Assembly: GCF_039908635.1 (NCBI RefSeq)
Contig: NZ_CP150918.1
Coordinates: 5,867,564-5,931,563 of the forward strand
DNA from: Pseudomonas purpurea
GTDB lineage: Bacteria > Pseudomonadota > Gammaproteobacteria > Pseudomonadales > Pseudomonadaceae
Direction: 5' to 3'
DNA: 64,000 nucleotides
A program made the translations under genes and the position numbers. Below the pieces are notes generated by a model. It saw nothing but the letters and a program-made list of their open reading frames with translations. It had not been told where the DNA came from and searched no databases. Below, in pieces: positions 44,905 to 58,905 of this stretch (the first letter of the stretch is position 1; each line of letters begins with the position of its first letter).

Positions 44905-45681
44905 CTATTTCTCCTGGCTGACAGCCGCGCATATCACGTTAATGCCCCGGGCCTGAATCTGGTCGCGAGCCTCAAGTGGCAGGCGATCATCGGTAATAAG
45001 GGTATGGACACTGCTCCAGGGCAGTTCCAGGTTGGGAATCTTGCGGCCGATCTTGTCGGATTCGACCATCACGATCACTTCACGGGCCACTTCGGCCATC
45101 ACCCGGCTGAGGCCGAGCAGTTCGTTGAAGGTCGTGGTGCCACGCACCAGATCGATGCCATCGGCACCGATGAACAATTGGTCAAAGTCGTAGGAGCGCA
45201 GTACCTGCTCGGCGACCTGACCCTGGAAGGACTCGGAATGCGGGTCCCAGGTGCCGCCGGTCATCAGCAGCACCGGCTCATGTTCCAGCTCGCTCAGCGC
45301 ATTGGCGACATGCAGGGAATTGGTCATGACCACCAGCCCCGGCTGTTGACCCAGTTGCGGAATCATCGCGGCGGTGGTGCTGCCGCTGTCGATGATGATC
45401 CGTGCATGCTCGCGAATCCGCGCCACTGCGGCGCGGGCAATGGCTTGCTTGTGCGCGGAAACAGGCTGGGCAGGATCCGCCACCAACTCCTGAGGCATGG
45501 TGATTGCGCCGCCATAGCGGCGCAACAACAGACCATTGCTTTCAAGGGCCGCCAGGTCCTTGCGAACCGTGACTTCCGAGGTTTCGAAGCGCTTGGCCAG
45601 TTCATCCACACTGACTTCGCCCTGCTCGTTGAGCAAGGCGAGGATGTTATGGCGACGTTGGGGTGTATTGCGCTTCGACAT
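44905..45681 (-). CDS. glmR: DeoR/GlpR-family regulator upstream of glmS
   Basis: 258 residues from the ATG at 45681; an upstream frame to 45723 is not supported. The winged helix-turn-helix is [39 protein letters not shown], and the C-terminal sugar-phosphate (DeoR-type) effector domain includes [13 protein letters not shown] and [15 protein letters not shown]. It is one gene upstream of glmS, as GlmR in P. aeruginosa, and is likely to regulate amino-sugar genes in response to glucosamine-6-phosphate, by analogy. Confidence 0.93.
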   Translation of the reverse strand: MSKRNTPQRRHNILALLNEQGEVSVDELAKRFETSEVTVRKDLAALESNGLLLRRYGGAITMPQELVADPAQPVSAHKQAIARAAVARIREHARIIIDSGSTTAAMIPQLGQQPGLVVMTNSLHVANALSELEHEPVLLMTGGTWDPHSESFQGQVAEQVLRSYDFDQLFIGADGIDLVRGTTTFNELLGLSRVMAEVAREVIVMVESDKIGRKIPNLELPWSSVHTLITDDRLPLEARDQIQARGINVICAAVSQEK

Positions 45682-45718
45682 GGGCTGGCAAGTTTCGATT
45701 CGAAAGATAACGGAAGCA

Positions 45719-45747
45719 ATCAAAACCTATTGGCGAAACTTCGTCAA
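45719..45747 (-). promoter_or_regulatory. Possible sigma-70 promoter for glmR
   Basis: On the minus strand TTGACG (45742-45747) and TTTGAT (45719-45724) are 17 bp apart, about 38 bp upstream of the glmR ATG. The -35 hexamer is good, the -10 is weak. Confidence 0.35.
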
Positions 45748-45780
45748 GCCAGCTCAAGAAAAAAGATCTGTGGTTAACCC

Positions 45781-45876
45781 CTTCGCGAGCAAGCCCGCTC
45801 CCACACTGGATCGTTGTCGAACACAAAACTTGTGTCCACAAAAAATCGAATGTGGGAGCGAGCTTGCTCGCGAAGG
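45781..45876. repeat. Inverted pair of REP sequences (REPIN-like)
   Basis: CTTCGCGAGCAAGCCCGCTC at 45781 and its near reverse complement starting TGTGGGAGCGAGCTTGCTC at 45851 face each other, about 45 bp apart, in the intergenic region between glmR and glmU. This GC-rich palindromic family is widespread outside genes in P. fluorescens relatives. The pair could fold into a long hairpin at the end of glmU transcripts. Confidence 0.88.
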
Positions 45877-45927
45877 CAATAAATCAGGCTGTGAATAACT
45901 CAGCCTGACAAAACTGCTGTGGATAAC

Positions 45928-47295
45928 TCAGGCCTTCTTGATCTTCTCCGGCCGCTTCCAGCCGTCGATGTTCTTCTGCCGTGCACGACCTACGGCCAAC
46001 TGACGGTTATCCACATTCTGGGTAATGGTCGAACCGGCTGCCGTGGTCGCACCCGAAGAAATATCCACAGGCGCCACCAACGAGTTGTTGGAACCGATAA
46101 ACACATCCTCGCCCAACACGGTTTTCCACTTGTTCGCGCCATCATAGTTGCAGGTGATGGTGCCCGCGCCGATGTTGGTCCGTGCGCCAATCTCGGCGTC
46201 GCCCAGGTAAGTCAGATGACCGGCCTTGGCGCCTTGACCCAGGTGGGCGTTTTTCAGTTCGACAAAGTTACCCACATGGGCGCGAGCCTCAAGCACGGTC
46301 CCTGGACGCAGACGCGCGAACGGACCAGCATCACTGCCCTCGCCCAACACTGCGCCTTCGATGTGGCTGTTGGCCTTGATCACCACGCCTTTGCGCAAGG
46401 TGCTGTCCTTGATCACGCAGTTCGGGCCGATCACCACGTTGTCCTCGATGACGACCTTGCCTTCGAGAATCACGTTGATGTCGATCAGCACATCGCGACC
46501 AACGGTCACGTCACCGCGCACATCGAAACGGGCCGGGTCGCGCAACGTCACGCCTTCGGCCATCAAACGGCGACCTTCGCGCAACTGGTAGTGACGCTCC
46601 AGCTCAGACAGCTGTTTACGGTCGTTGGCGCCCTGCACTTCCATCGCGTCGTGAGGCTGTTCGGTGTCCACCACCAAGCCGTCGCTGACCGCCATGGCGA
46701 TTACGTCGGTCAGGTAGTACTCGCCTTGGGCATTGTTGTTGGAGAGCCGGCTCATCCAGTCGCCCAGACGATCGGCCGGCACCGCCATAATGCCGGTGTT
46801 GCCTTCCGTGATCGTACGCTCGGCCTCGCTGGCATCCTTGTGCTCGACGATAGCAGTGACCCGGCCATCGGCGTTGCGCACGATACGGCCGTAACCTGTC
46901 GGGTCGTCGAGTTCGACGGTCAACAACCCCATCTGCTGTGGCACGACAAGCTTGAGCAGGCGCTGCAAGGTTTTGACTTCAATCAGCGGTACGTCGCCGT
47001 AAAGGATCAGTACGGTGTCGGCGGTAATGAACGGCACGGCCTGAGCCACCGCGTGGCCCGTACCGAGTTGTTTTTCCTGCAACACGAAGTTCAGGTCATC
47101 GGCGGCCAACTGCTCGCGTACCAGCTCGGCGCCATGGCCGATCACCACGTGAATGCGCTGAGGATCGAGTTGCCGGGCGCTGTGGATAACATGGCCGAGC
47201 ATGGAGTTGCCGGCAATCGGGTGCAGAACCTTCGGCAGGGCAGAACGCATGCGAGTGCCTTGACCGGCAGCGAGGATAACGATTTCAAGAGACAT
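45928..47295 (-). CDS. glmU: Bifunctional N-acetylglucosamine-1-phosphate uridyltransferase / glucosamine-1-phosphate acetyltransferase
   Basis: 455 residues. Makes UDP-GlcNAc for peptidoglycan and LPS. The N-terminal pyrophosphorylase has [20 protein letters not shown] and LYGDVPLI; the C-terminal acetyltransferase is a left-handed beta helix (hexapeptide pattern visible in [25 protein letters not shown]) with the catalytic-site segment CNYDGANKW. Two genes from glmS, separated by glmR and a REP pair. It reads from its own start after the atpC terminator. Confidence 0.97.
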   Translation of the reverse strand: MSLEIVILAAGQGTRMRSALPKVLHPIAGNSMLGHVIHSARQLDPQRIHVVIGHGAELVREQLAADDLNFVLQEKQLGTGHAVAQAVPFITADTVLILYGDVPLIEVKTLQRLLKLVVPQQMGLLTVELDDPTGYGRIVRNADGRVTAIVEHKDASEAERTITEGNTGIMAVPADRLGDWMSRLSNNNAQGEYYLTDVIAMAVSDGLVVDTEQPHDAMEVQGANDRKQLSELERHYQLREGRRLMAEGVTLRDPARFDVRGDVTVGRDVLIDINVILEGKVVIEDNVVIGPNCVIKDSTLRKGVVIKANSHIEGAVLGEGSDAGPFARLRPGTVLEARAHVGNFVELKNAHLGQGAKAGHLTYLGDAEIGARTNIGAGTITCNYDGANKWKTVLGEDVFIGSNNSLVAPVDISSGATTAAGSTITQNVDNRQLAVGRARQKNIDGWKRPEKIKKA

Positions 47296-47354
47296 GACTG
47301 GCTACCAATCCTGGGTGGTCAGCGGCTGCGACCAATAGAGAAATGCAGAAAAAG

Positions 47355-47382
47355 AAAAAGGGTAGCCGAGGCTACCCTTTTT
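47355..47382 (-). terminator. Rho-independent terminator of the ATP synthase operon
   Basis: A 13-bp stem AAAAAGGGTAGCC/GGCTACCCTTTTT with a 2-base loop as drawn (four or more in practice), 29 bp after the atpC stop. Reading leftward it ends in a T-run, so it closes the atp transcript before glmU. Confidence 0.92.
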
Positions 47383-47410
47383 AATCAATCACACAACAAA
47401 CCGACGGTAC

Positions 47411-47836
47411 TTAACCGCCGAACTTCTTGCGGATCTGCTGGACGGTGCGCAGCTGAGCTGTCGCCTCGGCCAGACGTGCAGCAGCGGAACCGTAGTCGAA
47501 CTCGGCGCCTCTTTCGTGCAAGGCCTTCTCGGCAGCCTGGACGGCTTGCTGAGCGGAGGCTTCGTCCAGGTCGGCAGCACGTTGCACGGTGTCGGCAAGA
47601 ACCTTGACCATGTTCGGCTGAACCTCGAGGTAACCACCGGAGATGTAAAACACCTCGGTTTCCCCACCCTGCTTGATCAGGCGGATCGGACCTGGTTTGA
47701 GTTCAGTGATCAGCGGAGCGTGACCCAGAGCGATACCAAGATCACCCAGGCTGCCGTGCGCAATCACCATCTCGACCAGACCGGAAAAGATTTCTCCTTC
47801 CGCGCTGACGATATCGCAATGGACTGTCATAGCCAT
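47411..47836 (-). CDS. atpC: F1F0 ATP synthase epsilon subunit
   Basis: 141 residues. The N-terminal beta sandwich ([21 protein letters not shown], then [18 protein letters not shown] [18 protein letters not shown]) and C-terminal helical hairpin are the usual epsilon layout. It links gamma to the c ring and acts as an inhibitor of ATP hydrolysis. Last gene of the atp operon, 44 bp after atpD, in the standard order. Confidence 0.97.
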   Translation of the reverse strand: MAMTVHCDIVSAEGEIFSGLVEMVIAHGSLGDLGIALGHAPLITELKPGPIRLIKQGGETEVFYISGGYLEVQPNMVKVLADTVQRAADLDEASAQQAVQAAEKALHERGAEFDYGSAAARLAEATAQLRTVQQIRKKFGG

Positions 47837-47880
47837 CTGCTTGCCTCAACCTGATTAGCGCCCGTTTCCGGGCGCCGGGA

Positions 47881-49287
<1,407 letters not shown>

Positions 49288-50148
49288 TTAAACCGCGGCA
49301 GCGCCGCCGACGATTTCCGAGATCTCTTGGGTGATCGCAGCCTGACGCGCCTTGTTGTAGATCAGCTGCAAATCGCTGATCAAATCACCGGCGTTGTCGG
49401 TAGCGTTCTTCATCGCGATCATCCGCGCAGCTTGTTCAGCCGCGTTGTTCTCGACCACCGCCTGGTAGACCTGCGACTCCACGTAGCGGACCATCAAGCC
49501 GTCAAGCAGCTCTTTGGCATCCGGTTCGTAGAGGTAGTCCCAGTGGTGCTTGAGCTCTTGATCCGGGGTCGCCACCAATGGAATCAACTGCTCCACGGTA
49601 GGCTGTTGCGTCATGGTGTTGATGAACTTGTTGGACACCACGTTCAGGCGGTCAATACGCCCGTCCAGGTAGGCATCCAGCATCACCTTGACGCTGCCGA
49701 TCAAATCATTGATCGACGGTTCTTCACCCAGGTGGCTGATAGCTGCAACGACGTTACCGCCGAAGTTGCGGAAGAAAGCCGCACCCTTGCTACCCACTAC
49801 ACACAGATCGATCTCGACGCCGTTTTCGCGGTTTACCGCCATGTCCTTGACCAGGGCCTTGAACAGGTTGGTGTTCAAGCCACCACACAGACCACGGTCA
49901 CTGCTCACCACAACGTAACCAACGCGCTTGATAGCGCGGTCGATCATGAAAGGGTGGCGATATTCCGGGTTGGCGTTGGCCAGATGACCAATAACCTGGC
50001 GGATGCGCTCCGCGTAAGGACGGCTAGCAGCCATGCGCATTTGTGCCTTGCGCATTTTGCTGACCGCCACTTTTTCCATGGCGCTGGTAATCTTTTGCGT
50101 GCTTTTGATGCTCGCAATCTTACTGCGAATCTCTTTTGCGCCTGCCAT
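49288..50148 (-). CDS. atpG: F1F0 ATP synthase gamma subunit
   Basis: 286 residues. Central stalk subunit that rotates within the alpha-beta ring. The N-terminal coiled-coil helix ([27 protein letters not shown]) and the C-terminal helix ([23 protein letters not shown]) that together form the shaft are intact. Lies between atpA and atpD in the standard order. Confidence 0.98.
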   Translation of the reverse strand: MAGAKEIRSKIASIKSTQKITSAMEKVAVSKMRKAQMRMAASRPYAERIRQVIGHLANANPEYRHPFMIDRAIKRVGYVVVSSDRGLCGGLNTNLFKALVKDMAVNRENGVEIDLCVVGSKGAAFFRNFGGNVVAAISHLGEEPSINDLIGSVKVMLDAYLDGRIDRLNVVSNKFINTMTQQPTVEQLIPLVATPDQELKHHWDYLYEPDAKELLDGLMVRYVESQVYQAVVENNAAEQAARMIAMKNATDNAGDLISDLQLIYNKARQAAITQEISEIVGGAAAV

Positions 50149-50198
50149 GTAACACCTATCAGGTTAGCAAGCGGGAGCCTTGCGGCTCCCGCTGCGGC

Positions 50199-51743
50199 TT
50201 ACCAGGTTTGGGTGGCCTTGAACTTCTCGATACCGGCTTTCATGCCAGCGTCGATTTCGTCATTGAAGTCACCCTTCACGTTGATCTTCGCCATCAAATC
50301 GGCGTGATCGCGGTTGAAGAAAGCAATCAGCGCTTGTTCGAAGCTGCCGATCTTGGCGATTTCAACGTCAGTCAGGAACCCACGCTCAGCGGCATACAGC
50401 GACAGCGCCATGTCAGCGATCGACATTGGTGCGTATTGCTTCTGCTTCATCAGCTCGGTAACGCGCTGACCATGCTCAAGTTGCTTACGGGTCGCTTCGT
50501 CCAGGTCAGAAGCGAACTGGGCAAATGCTGCCAGTTCACGGTACTGAGCCAGAGCGGTACGGATACCACCGGAGAGCTTCTTGATGATCTTGGTCTGAGC
50601 GGCACCACCCACACGGGATACCGAAACACCGGCGTTCACTGCAGGACGGATCCCGGAGTTGAACATGGCCGATTCCAGGAAGATCTGACCGTCGGTGATG
50701 GAAATCACGTTGGTCGGAACGAACGCGGAAACGTCGCCAGCCTGGGTTTCGATGATCGGCAGTGCGGTCAGGGAACCGGTTTTGCCGGTCACTGCGCCGT
50801 TGGTGAACTTCTCTACGTACTCTTCGGATACGCGGGATGCGCGCTCCAGCAGACGGGAGTGGAGATAGAACACGTCGCCTGGGTAAGCTTCACGGCCTGG
50901 TGGACGGCGCAGCAGCAGGGAAATCTGGCGGTAAGCCACTGCTTGCTTGGACAGATCGTCATAAACAATCAGCGCGTCTTCACCGCGGTCGCGGAAGTAT
51001 TCGCCCATGGTGCAACCGGAGTACGGTGCCAGGAATTGCAGTGCTGCCGATTCCGAAGCACTCGCAGCCACGACGATGGTGTTAGCCAGTGCGCCGTTTT
51101 CTTCCAGCTTGCGAACAACGTTGGCGATGGTCGATTGCTTCTGACCAATAGCTACGTAGACGCAGAAGATGCCGCTGTCTTTCTGGTTGATGATCGCGTC
51201 GATCGCCAGAGCGGTTTTACCGATCTGACGGTCACCGATGATCAGCTCACGCTGGCCACGGCCGACAGGAATCATGGCATCGACAGCCTTGTAGCCAGTC
51301 TGTACAGGCTGGTCTACCGACTTACGCCAGATCACGCCTGGAGCAACTTTCTCGACCGCGTCGGTCTCGGTGTTGTTCAGCGGACCTTTGCCGTCAACTG
51401 GGTTACCCAGTGCATCGACTACGCGACCCAGCAGTTCCTTACCAACAGGAACTTCGAGGATGCGGCCAGTGCACTTGGCGCTCATGCCTTCAGCCAGAGT
51501 CTGGTATGCGCCCAATACAACGGCACCTACAGAGTCTTGCTCCAGGTTGAGGGCCATACCGTAGACGCCGCCCGGAAACTCGATCATCTCGCCGTACATT
51601 ACGTCGGCCAGACCGTGAATCCGCACGATGCCGTCAGATACGCTGACGACAGTGCCTTCGTTACGGGCTTGGGAGGTCACATCGAGCTTGTCGATGCGGC
51701 CCTTGATAATTTCACTTATTTCGGAAGGATTGAGTTGCTGCAT
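50199..51743 (-). CDS. atpA: F1F0 ATP synthase alpha subunit
   Basis: 514 residues. Non-catalytic nucleotide-binding subunit with Walker [14 protein letters not shown], Walker [12 protein letters not shown] and the arginine-finger segment ([11 protein letters not shown]). Starts [14 protein letters not shown] as in other pseudomonads. It is 21 bp after atpH. Confidence 0.98.
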   Translation of the reverse strand: MQQLNPSEISEIIKGRIDKLDVTSQARNEGTVVSVSDGIVRIHGLADVMYGEMIEFPGGVYGMALNLEQDSVGAVVLGAYQTLAEGMSAKCTGRILEVPVGKELLGRVVDALGNPVDGKGPLNNTETDAVEKVAPGVIWRKSVDQPVQTGYKAVDAMIPVGRGQRELIIGDRQIGKTALAIDAIINQKDSGIFCVYVAIGQKQSTIANVVRKLEENGALANTIVVAASASESAALQFLAPYSGCTMGEYFRDRGEDALIVYDDLSKQAVAYRQISLLLRRPPGREAYPGDVFYLHSRLLERASRVSEEYVEKFTNGAVTGKTGSLTALPIIETQAGDVSAFVPTNVISITDGQIFLESAMFNSGIRPAVNAGVSVSRVGGAAQTKIIKKLSGGIRTALAQYRELAAFAQFASDLDEATRKQLEHGQRVTELMKQKQYAPMSIADMALSLYAAERGFLTDVEIAKIGSFEQALIAFFNRDHADLMAKINVKGDFNDEIDAGMKAGIEKFKATQTW

Positions 51744-51764
51744 TGCTCTGCTGCCCCTTCAAAC

Positions 51765-52301
51765 TCAAGATTTCAATGCTTCGGCAAGGTTCGCGAGTTT
51801 GCCGCGAATCGAGCCATCGATTACCAGGTCGCCGGCGCGGATGATGACGCCACCAATAAGGGCGGCATCCTCCACAGCGTGCAGTCGCACTTCCCGGCCG
51901 AGCCGTGCACTGAGAACCTTGGCGAGTTTGTCTTGCTGTTCTTGGTTCAATGCAAAAGCACTGGTGACATCCACATCTACCGATTTCTCTTGTTCGGCCT
52001 TGTACAGGTCAAACAGAGCGGCGATCTCCGGCAGAAGCGGGAGACGGTCGTTTTCAGCAACGACGTGGATGAAATTCTGTGCCTTGGCATCAAACTTGTC
52101 GCCACACACGTCAATGAACGTGGTGGCCTTGTCTGCGCTCGTCAGTCGCGGGGCCTTGAGCACGCGCTGCATGGTGTCGTCTTGCGACACTGCTGCAGCC
52201 AGGCCGAGCATGGCTGACCAAGAGGCCAGTTGCTGGTGGGCCTGGGCGTGCTCGAAGGCTGCCTTAGCGTAAGGTCGGGCCAACGTGGTCAGTTCTGCCA
52301 T
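51765..52301 (-). CDS. atpH: F1F0 ATP synthase delta subunit
   Basis: 178 residues. Peripheral stalk subunit joining the alpha N-termini to subunit b. The six-helix N-terminal domain ([20 protein letters not shown]) and the conserved C-terminal [24 protein letters not shown] are present. Positioned between atpF and atpA. Confidence 0.97.
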   Translation of the reverse strand: MAELTTLARPYAKAAFEHAQAHQQLASWSAMLGLAAAVSQDDTMQRVLKAPRLTSADKATTFIDVCGDKFDAKAQNFIHVVAENDRLPLLPEIAALFDLYKAEQEKSVDVDVTSAFALNQEQQDKLAKVLSARLGREVRLHAVEDAALIGGVIIRAGDLVIDGSIRGKLANLAEALKS

Positions 52302-52313
52302 GATCGCCCTCGC

Positions 52314-52784
52314 TTAAATTTCAGCAGCCAGTTTGTTAACCAGCTCCGCGTGCGCGTTTTGATCGATTGTGGCACCCAGGATCTTCTCGGCACCGCCAAC
52401 GGCCAGAGCACCCAGTTGGGCACGCAGCGCGTCTTTGACACTGTTCAGTTCCTGCTCGATCTCGGCCTGAGCCTGAACCTTCACACGGTCAGCGTCGACA
52501 CGGGCTTTTTCAACAGCCTCTTCGACGATCTGGTTACCGCGTTTCTTGGCTTGCTCAATGATTTCGGCTGCCTGAGCTTTCGCATCGCGCAGTTGTTGAC
52601 CCGCTTTATCTTGGGCCAATTCCAGGTCGCGAGCTGCTCGGGCGGCAGCGTCCAGTCCATCCGCGATCTTCTTCTGACGTTCGTGCAAAGCCGCGATGAC
52701 CGGAGGCCACACGAACTTCATGCAAAACAGTACAAAAATGAAGAACGCAACGGACTGGCCAATCAGGGTTGCATTAATGTTCAC
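52314..52784 (-). CDS. atpF: F1F0 ATP synthase b subunit
   Basis: 156 residues. A single N-terminal membrane segment ([23 protein letters not shown]) followed by a long charged amphipathic helix typical of the dimeric b stator. 12 bp before atpH. Confidence 0.97.
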   Translation of the reverse strand: MNINATLIGQSVAFFIFVLFCMKFVWPPVIAALHERQKKIADGLDAAARAARDLELAQDKAGQQLRDAKAQAAEIIEQAKKRGNQIVEEAVEKARVDADRVKVQAQAEIEQELNSVKDALRAQLGALAVGGAEKILGATIDQNAHAELVNKLAAEI

Positions 52785-52840
52785 GCCAACACCTCGCTCG
52801 TTCGTTGCACATCACACCAATTACTCGAAGGTTCGAGTAA

Positions 52841-53113
<273 letters not shown>

Positions 53114-53185
53114 TTACGTCGTATGGTTTAGGTTTTTTAGATTAAAGCGGTAAAACAAATCGTTTCATCATGCCCTTCACGGGCC

Positions 53186-53207
53186 CCCTCCCGTTTGACC
53201 GGGAGGG
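53186..53207 (-). promoter_or_regulatory. Intercistronic hairpin before atpE
   Basis: The stem CCCTCCCG/CGGGAGGG with a 6-base loop lies in the 133-bp atpB-atpE gap. It has no T-tract in the direction of transcription. In ATP synthase operons the c subunit is needed in excess, and elements around atpE set its yield; a stability role here is inference. Confidence 0.45.
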
Positions 53208-53231
53208 ACATCAGACTAGCCGAAGCAGGCC

Positions 53232-54525
<1,294 letters not shown>

Positions 54526-54599
54526 CACTTCTTTCCCCCAAAGGTCGGCTGCCAGAACGCAATAACTTGGCATAATTTGTGCCGACAAAATGCGCGCAG

Positions 54600-54628
54600 A
54601 GTATAGGGGCGGTTCAGCCCCTATTCAA
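54600..54628 (-). promoter_or_regulatory. Sigma-70 promoter of the ATP synthase operon
   Basis: On the minus strand TTGAAT (54623-54628) and TATACT (54600-54605) are separated by exactly 17 bp, about 75 bp upstream of the atpI ATG. The spacer is itself a dyad, AGGGGC-TGAACC-GCCCCT. Confidence 0.75.
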
Positions 54629-54673
54629 CTGTCAGGTAGTGATTTCCGACTGCGCGCTACATGAGGAAATGTT

Positions 54674-55546
54674 TCAGCGGATATGTGCGAGGACACCTTG
54701 CAGCTCATCGAGGGAGTTGTAACCGATCACCAACTGCCCTTTGCCCTTCTTCCCGTGGCGGATCTGCACCGCAGAGCCTAGGCGCTCAGCCAGACGCTGC
54801 TCGAGCCGAGCGATGTCCGGGTCTGGCCTGGCAGGTTCGGTGACCTCTGGTTTGCCACTCAACCACTGGCGAACCAGTGCTTCGGTCTGGCGTACGGTCA
54901 GCCCTCGTGCGACAACGTGTCGCGCCCCTTCAACCTGTTGATTTTCCGGCAAACCGAGCAATGCACGGGCATGGCCCATTTCCAGGTCGCCGTGGGACAG
55001 CATGGTCTTGATGACTTCCGGCAGCGCAAGCAGGCGCAACAGGTTGGCCACGGTCACGCGGGACTTGCCCACCGCTTCGGCGACTTGTTGCTGAGTCAGC
55101 TGGAATTCCTGCTGCAGACGCTGCAGGGCAATCGCTTCCTCGATCGGGTTGAGGTCTTCGCGCTGGATATTCTCGATCAGCGCCATGGCGATGGCGGTTT
55201 CATCCGGAACATCGCGCACCATTGCCGGGATGGTTTCCTGGCCAGCCTGCTGGCTCGCGCGCCAGCGGCGTTCGCCGGCGATGATTTCAAAGCGGCCACC
55301 ACCAATCGGGCGAACCACAATCGGCTGCATTACGCCCTGGGCCTTGATCGACAGGGCCAGTTCTTCCAGCGCCTGCGGATCCATGTCCCGGCGCGGCTGA
55401 TACTTGCCGCGCTGGAGCAGGTCCAGCGGCAGGTGTTGCAACTCACGCTGATCGGCCAGGACTGCCTGTTCTTCCAGCGAACTGACGGTCGGACCACTCA
55501 GCAGTGCATCCAGTCCACGTCCGAGACCTCGTTTCTTGACGGCCAT
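54674..55546 (-). CDS. parB: Chromosome-partitioning protein ParB
   Basis: 290 residues. The CTP-binding/arginine box is GERRWRA within RFEIIAGERRWRASQQAG, a HTH DNA-binding region follows (LTQQQVAEAVGKSRVTVANLLRLLALP), and the C-terminal dimerisation helix ends the protein. It spreads from parS near oriC and works with ParA for origin segregation. No parS 16-mer was seen in this window. Confidence 0.97.
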   Translation of the reverse strand: MAVKKRGLGRGLDALLSGPTVSSLEEQAVLADQRELQHLPLDLLQRGKYQPRRDMDPQALEELALSIKAQGVMQPIVVRPIGGGRFEIIAGERRWRASQQAGQETIPAMVRDVPDETAIAMALIENIQREDLNPIEEAIALQRLQQEFQLTQQQVAEAVGKSRVTVANLLRLLALPEVIKTMLSHGDLEMGHARALLGLPENQQVEGARHVVARGLTVRQTEALVRQWLSGKPEVTEPARPDPDIARLEQRLAERLGSAVQIRHGKKGKGQLVIGYNSLDELQGVLAHIR

Positions 55547-55555
55547 GGGGATTCC

Positions 55556-56353
55556 TTAAGTTGCCTGAGCAGCGGCGATGCGTGAATTTTTGCGTTGACG
55601 GCGAACCATCTCGCCCGCCAATGCCAGATAGGCAATGGCACCCCGAGAGGATTTGTCATACGCCAATGCGGGCATGCCATAGCTTGGCGCTTCGGCCAGG
55701 CGGATGTTGCGCGGAATCACGGTGTCGTAGAGCTGCTCGCCGAAGTGTTCCTTGAGCTGCGCCGAGACATCGTTCATCAGGCTCAGGCGCGGGTCGTACA
55801 TGGTCCGCAGCAGGCCTTCGACTTTCAGGTTCGGGTTCAGCAGTTCAGCGATGCGCTTGATGTTATCCACAAGGTCGCTCAAGCCTTCGAGTGCGAAGTA
55901 CTCGCACTGCATGGGGATAATCACCCCGTCGGCGGCAACCAGCGCATTGAGCGTGAGCATCGACAGCGACGGCGGGCAGTCGATCAAAATGTAATCGTAA
56001 TTCTCGCGAATCGGCGCCAGGGCGCTACGCAGGCGGCTTTCCTTCATCTGCATTTCCAGCAGAACGACTTCGGCCGCGGTCAGGTCGCGGTTGGCCGGCA
56101 ACAACTGGTAACCACCATGTTCGGAGAAGTGCATGGCCTGGGCCAGGTCGCATTCGCCGATCAGCAGGTCGTAAACCGAGTTTTCCAGACCGTGTTTATC
56201 CACACCGCTACCCATGGTGGCGTTGCCCTGTGGATCGAGATCGATCAACAGCACCCGGCGCTTGGTCGCGACCAGGGATGCTGCGAGGTTGATGCAGGTG
56301 GTGGTCTTGCCCACACCACCCTTTTGGTTCGCTATCGCGAATACCTTAGCCAT
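55556..56353 (-). CDS. parA: Chromosome-partitioning ATPase ParA (Soj)
   Basis: 265 residues from the ATG at 56353; six more residues to 56371 are not supported. The deviant Walker A is ANQKGGVGKTTTCINLAASL with the signature Lys, followed by LIDLDPQGNATMG (A') and LIDCPPSLSMLT (B). It is 9 bp upstream of parB. Two perfect DnaA-type nonamers lie within its coding sequence at 55863 and 56196. Confidence 0.97.
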   Translation of the reverse strand: MAKVFAIANQKGGVGKTTTCINLAASLVATKRRVLLIDLDPQGNATMGSGVDKHGLENSVYDLLIGECDLAQAMHFSEHGGYQLLPANRDLTAAEVVLLEMQMKESRLRSALAPIRENYDYILIDCPPSLSMLTLNALVAADGVIIPMQCEYFALEGLSDLVDNIKRIAELLNPNLKVEGLLRTMYDPRLSLMNDVSAQLKEHFGEQLYDTVIPRNIRLAEAPSYGMPALAYDKSSRGAIAYLALAGEMVRRQRKNSRIAAAQAT

Positions 56354-56371
56354 TCTTGCTTGTGTTCCCAA

Positions 56372-57016
56372 TCATGCCGTGCGGCGCAGTATCAGCAGAT
56401 GGCGTTGGCCTTGGCAACCGGGTACGGCCAGGGCGTGTTCGCTATCGAGGTGGAAGTCTGCCGGCAATGCTACCAGCTCATCCGCGGGATGAACGCCCTT
56501 CATTGCCAGCCAACGTGTGTCGCTATCGCCCAGGTGGCGAGTCCAGTTGCTGAAGTTCTCCATGCTGCTGAATGCCCGGGAGATGATCCCGTTGAACGGC
56601 AGTTCAGGCGTGAAGGCTTCGACGCGACTGTGGATAACTTGCAGGTTATCCAGTTTGAGTTCGAGTTTGACCTGCGTCAGGAAGCGGGTCTTCTTGCCGT
56701 TGCTGTCCAGGCAGGTGACTTGCGACTCGGGAAACAGGATCGCCAGGGGAATGCCCGGCATACCACCGCCACTGCCCACATCCAGCCAACGGCCGTTTTC
56801 GATGAAGGACATCACGCTCAGGCTGTCGAGCAAATGCCGTGAAACCATTTCGTCTGGATCACGCACTGCCGTGAGGTTGTAGGCCTTGTTCCATTTTATC
56901 AACAGGGCCAGATAACCCAGCAGCTGTGCGTGCTGGGCTTCTGTCAGGTTGACGCCAAGCTGGCGTGCGCCTGTGGATAACTCTTCGGCATGTTGCGAGG
57001 TGACCAACGAACTCAA
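56372..57016 (-). CDS. rsmG: 16S rRNA 7-methylguanosine methyltransferase RsmG
   Basis: 214 residues from the TTG at 57016, whose sequence ([22 protein letters not shown]) matches the start known for pseudomonad RsmG; it overlaps the mnmG stop as TTGA. The SAM-binding motif is [17 protein letters not shown]. It methylates G527 (E. coli numbering) of 16S rRNA. Perfect DnaA nonamers lie inside at 56629 and 56972. Confidence 0.95.
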   Translation of the reverse strand: MSSLVTSQHAEELSTGARQLGVNLTEAQHAQLLGYLALLIKWNKAYNLTAVRDPDEMVSRHLLDSLSVMSFIENGRWLDVGSGGGMPGIPLAILFPESQVTCLDSNGKKTRFLTQVKLELKLDNLQVIHSRVEAFTPELPFNGIISRAFSSMENFSNWTRHLGDSDTRWLAMKGVHPADELVALPADFHLDSEHALAVPGCQGQRHLLILRRTA

Positions 57017-58905
57017 GCGCTTTGCTCCAACTGACGGCCCGCGCCGCGTTTTTTCAAATGAATCATCAACAACGAAATCGCTGCCGGCGTCACACCCGGG
57101 ATTCGCGATGCCTGGCCCAGGGTTTCCGGACGCGTCGCGCCGAGCTTGCTCTGGATCTCCTTGGAGAGACCGGAGATGGTCGTGTAATCGATATCCACAG
57201 GCAATTTGGTGTCTTCGCTGGCCCGCAGGCGAGCGATTTCATCTTGCTGGCGATCAATGTAACCGGCGTATTTGGTCTTGATTTCGACCTGTTCGGCGAC
57301 TTGTGGGTCTTCAGCACCAGCACCCGTCACCGAGATCAAACCAGCGTAGTCGATTTCCGGACGGGTCAGCAGGTTCAGCAAATTGTATTCGTGGGTCAAC
57401 GGCGTGCCGAACTTCTCGGCAATGGCATCACCCTGCTCAGTCCCCGGGCGAACCCAAGTGCTTTTCAGGCGTTGCTCTTCCAGCTCGATGCTTTCGCGTT
57501 TTTTGCAGAAAGCCGCCCAACGCACGTCATCCACCAGTCCCAGTTCGCGACCTTTTTCGGTCAAGCGCAGGTCGGCGTTGTCTTCGCGAAGGATCAAGCG
57601 GTATTCGGCGCGGGACGTGAACATCCGGTACGGTTCCTGGGTCCCCAGGGTAATCAGGTCGTCGACCAATACACCGATGTACGCTTCGTCGCGACGCGGG
57701 CACCAGCTGTCTTTGCCCTGGGCACGCAATGCCGCGTTGGCCCCGGCCAGCAAACCTTGGGCGCCGGCTTCTTCGTAACCGGTGGTGCCGTTGATTTGCC
57801 CGGCAAAGAACAGACCGCCGATGACTTTGGTTTCCAGGCTGTACTTCAGGTCACGCGGATCGAAGTAGTCGTACTCGATGGCATAACCCGGACGAACGAT
57901 ATGGGCGTTTTTCATCCCGCGAATCGATTGCACGATCTGCAGTTGCACGTCGAACGGCAAGGAGGTGGAAATCCCGTTCGGGTACAGCTCGTGGGTGGTC
58001 AAACCTTCCGGCTCGATGAAGACCTGATGGCTTTCCTTGTCGGCAAAGCGGTGGATCTTGTCTTCGATCGACGGGCAGTACCGCGGGCCAATACCTTCGA
58101 TCACCCCGGAATACATCGGCGAACGGTCGAGGTTCGACGCGATGATTTCGTGAGTACGGGCATTGGTGTGGGTAATCCAGCAACTGACCTGCCTTGGATG
58201 CTGTTCTTTGGAGCCCATGAACGACATCACCGGAATCGGTGTATCGCCTGGTTGCTCGGACATCACCGAGAAATCCACAGAACGGCCATCGATACGCGGT
58301 GGCGTGCCGGTTTTCAGACGACCGACGCGTAAAGGCAATTCACGCAGACGATGAGCCAGGGCGATCGACGGTGGATCGCCGGCACGACCGCCGGAATAGT
58401 TCTGCAAACCGATGTGGATAAGTCCACCGAGGAACGTACCGGTCGTCAGCACCACGGAATCTGCGAAGAAACGCAGGCCCATCTGGGTGACAACACCGCG
58501 CACTTGTTCCTGTTCGACGATCAGGTCGTCGGCGGCCTGTTGAAATATCCACAGGTTGGGCTGGTTCTCGAGAATCTCGCGGACAGCTGCCTTGTACAGC
58601 ACGCGGTCGGCCTGGGCGCGAGTAGCGCGCACGGCTGGGCCTTTGCGGCTGTTCAACACGCGAAACTGAATCCCCCCTTTATCGGTGGCGATCGCCATCG
58701 CGCCGCCAAGGGCATCGATTTCCTTGACCAAGTGGCTTTTGCCGATCCCGCCAATTGCAGGGTTGCAGCTCATTGCTCCGAGGGTTTCCACGTTATGCGT
58801 CAGCAGCAGGGTTTTTGCCCCCATACGTGCTGAGGCCAGTGCTGCCTCGGTACCGGCATGACCGCCGCCGATGACGATCACTTCAAAACGGGAAGGGAAA
58901 TCCAC
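57013..58905 (-). CDS. mnmG: tRNA uridine 5-carboxymethylaminomethyl modification enzyme MnmG (GidA)
   Basis: 630 residues from the second of two adjacent GTG codons (58905), chosen because GAGG is then six to seven bases upstream and MDFPSRF is the usual pseudomonad start. FAD-binding motif [19 protein letters not shown], the catalytic SCNPAIGG and the C-terminal MnmE-contacting helices are present. With MnmE it forms cmnm5U34 in tRNAs. In E. coli gidA neighbours oriC; a DnaA-box cluster lies just upstream here too. Confidence 0.96.
   Translation of the reverse strand: MDFPSRFEVIVIGGGHAGTEAALASARMGAKTLLLTHNVETLGAMSCNPAIGGIGKSHLVKEIDALGGAMAIATDKGGIQFRVLNSRKGPAVRATRAQADRVLYKAAVREILENQPNLWIFQQAADDLIVEQEQVRGVVTQMGLRFFADSVVLTTGTFLGGLIHIGLQNYSGGRAGDPPSIALAHRLRELPLRVGRLKTGTPPRIDGRSVDFSVMSEQPGDTPIPVMSFMGSKEQHPRQVSCWITHTNARTHEIIASNLDRSPMYSGVIEGIGPRYCPSIEDKIHRFADKESHQVFIEPEGLTTHELYPNGISTSLPFDVQLQIVQSIRGMKNAHIVRPGYAIEYDYFDPRDLKYSLETKVIGGLFFAGQINGTTGYEEAGAQGLLAGANAALRAQGKDSWCPRRDEAYIGVLVDDLITLGTQEPYRMFTSRAEYRLILREDNADLRLTEKGRELGLVDDVRWAAFCKKRESIELEEQRLKSTWVRPGTEQGDAIAEKFGTPLTHEYNLLNLLTRPEIDYAGLISVTGAGAEDPQVAEQVEIKTKYAGYIDRQQDEIARLRASEDTKLPVDIDYTTISGLSKEIQSKLGATRPETLGQASRIPGVTPAAISLLMIHLKKRGAGRQLEQSA

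Noticed and set aside
43194..44921. Plus-strand frame of 575 codons opposite glmS
   Set aside because: Antisense shadow of a fully conserved housekeeping gene.
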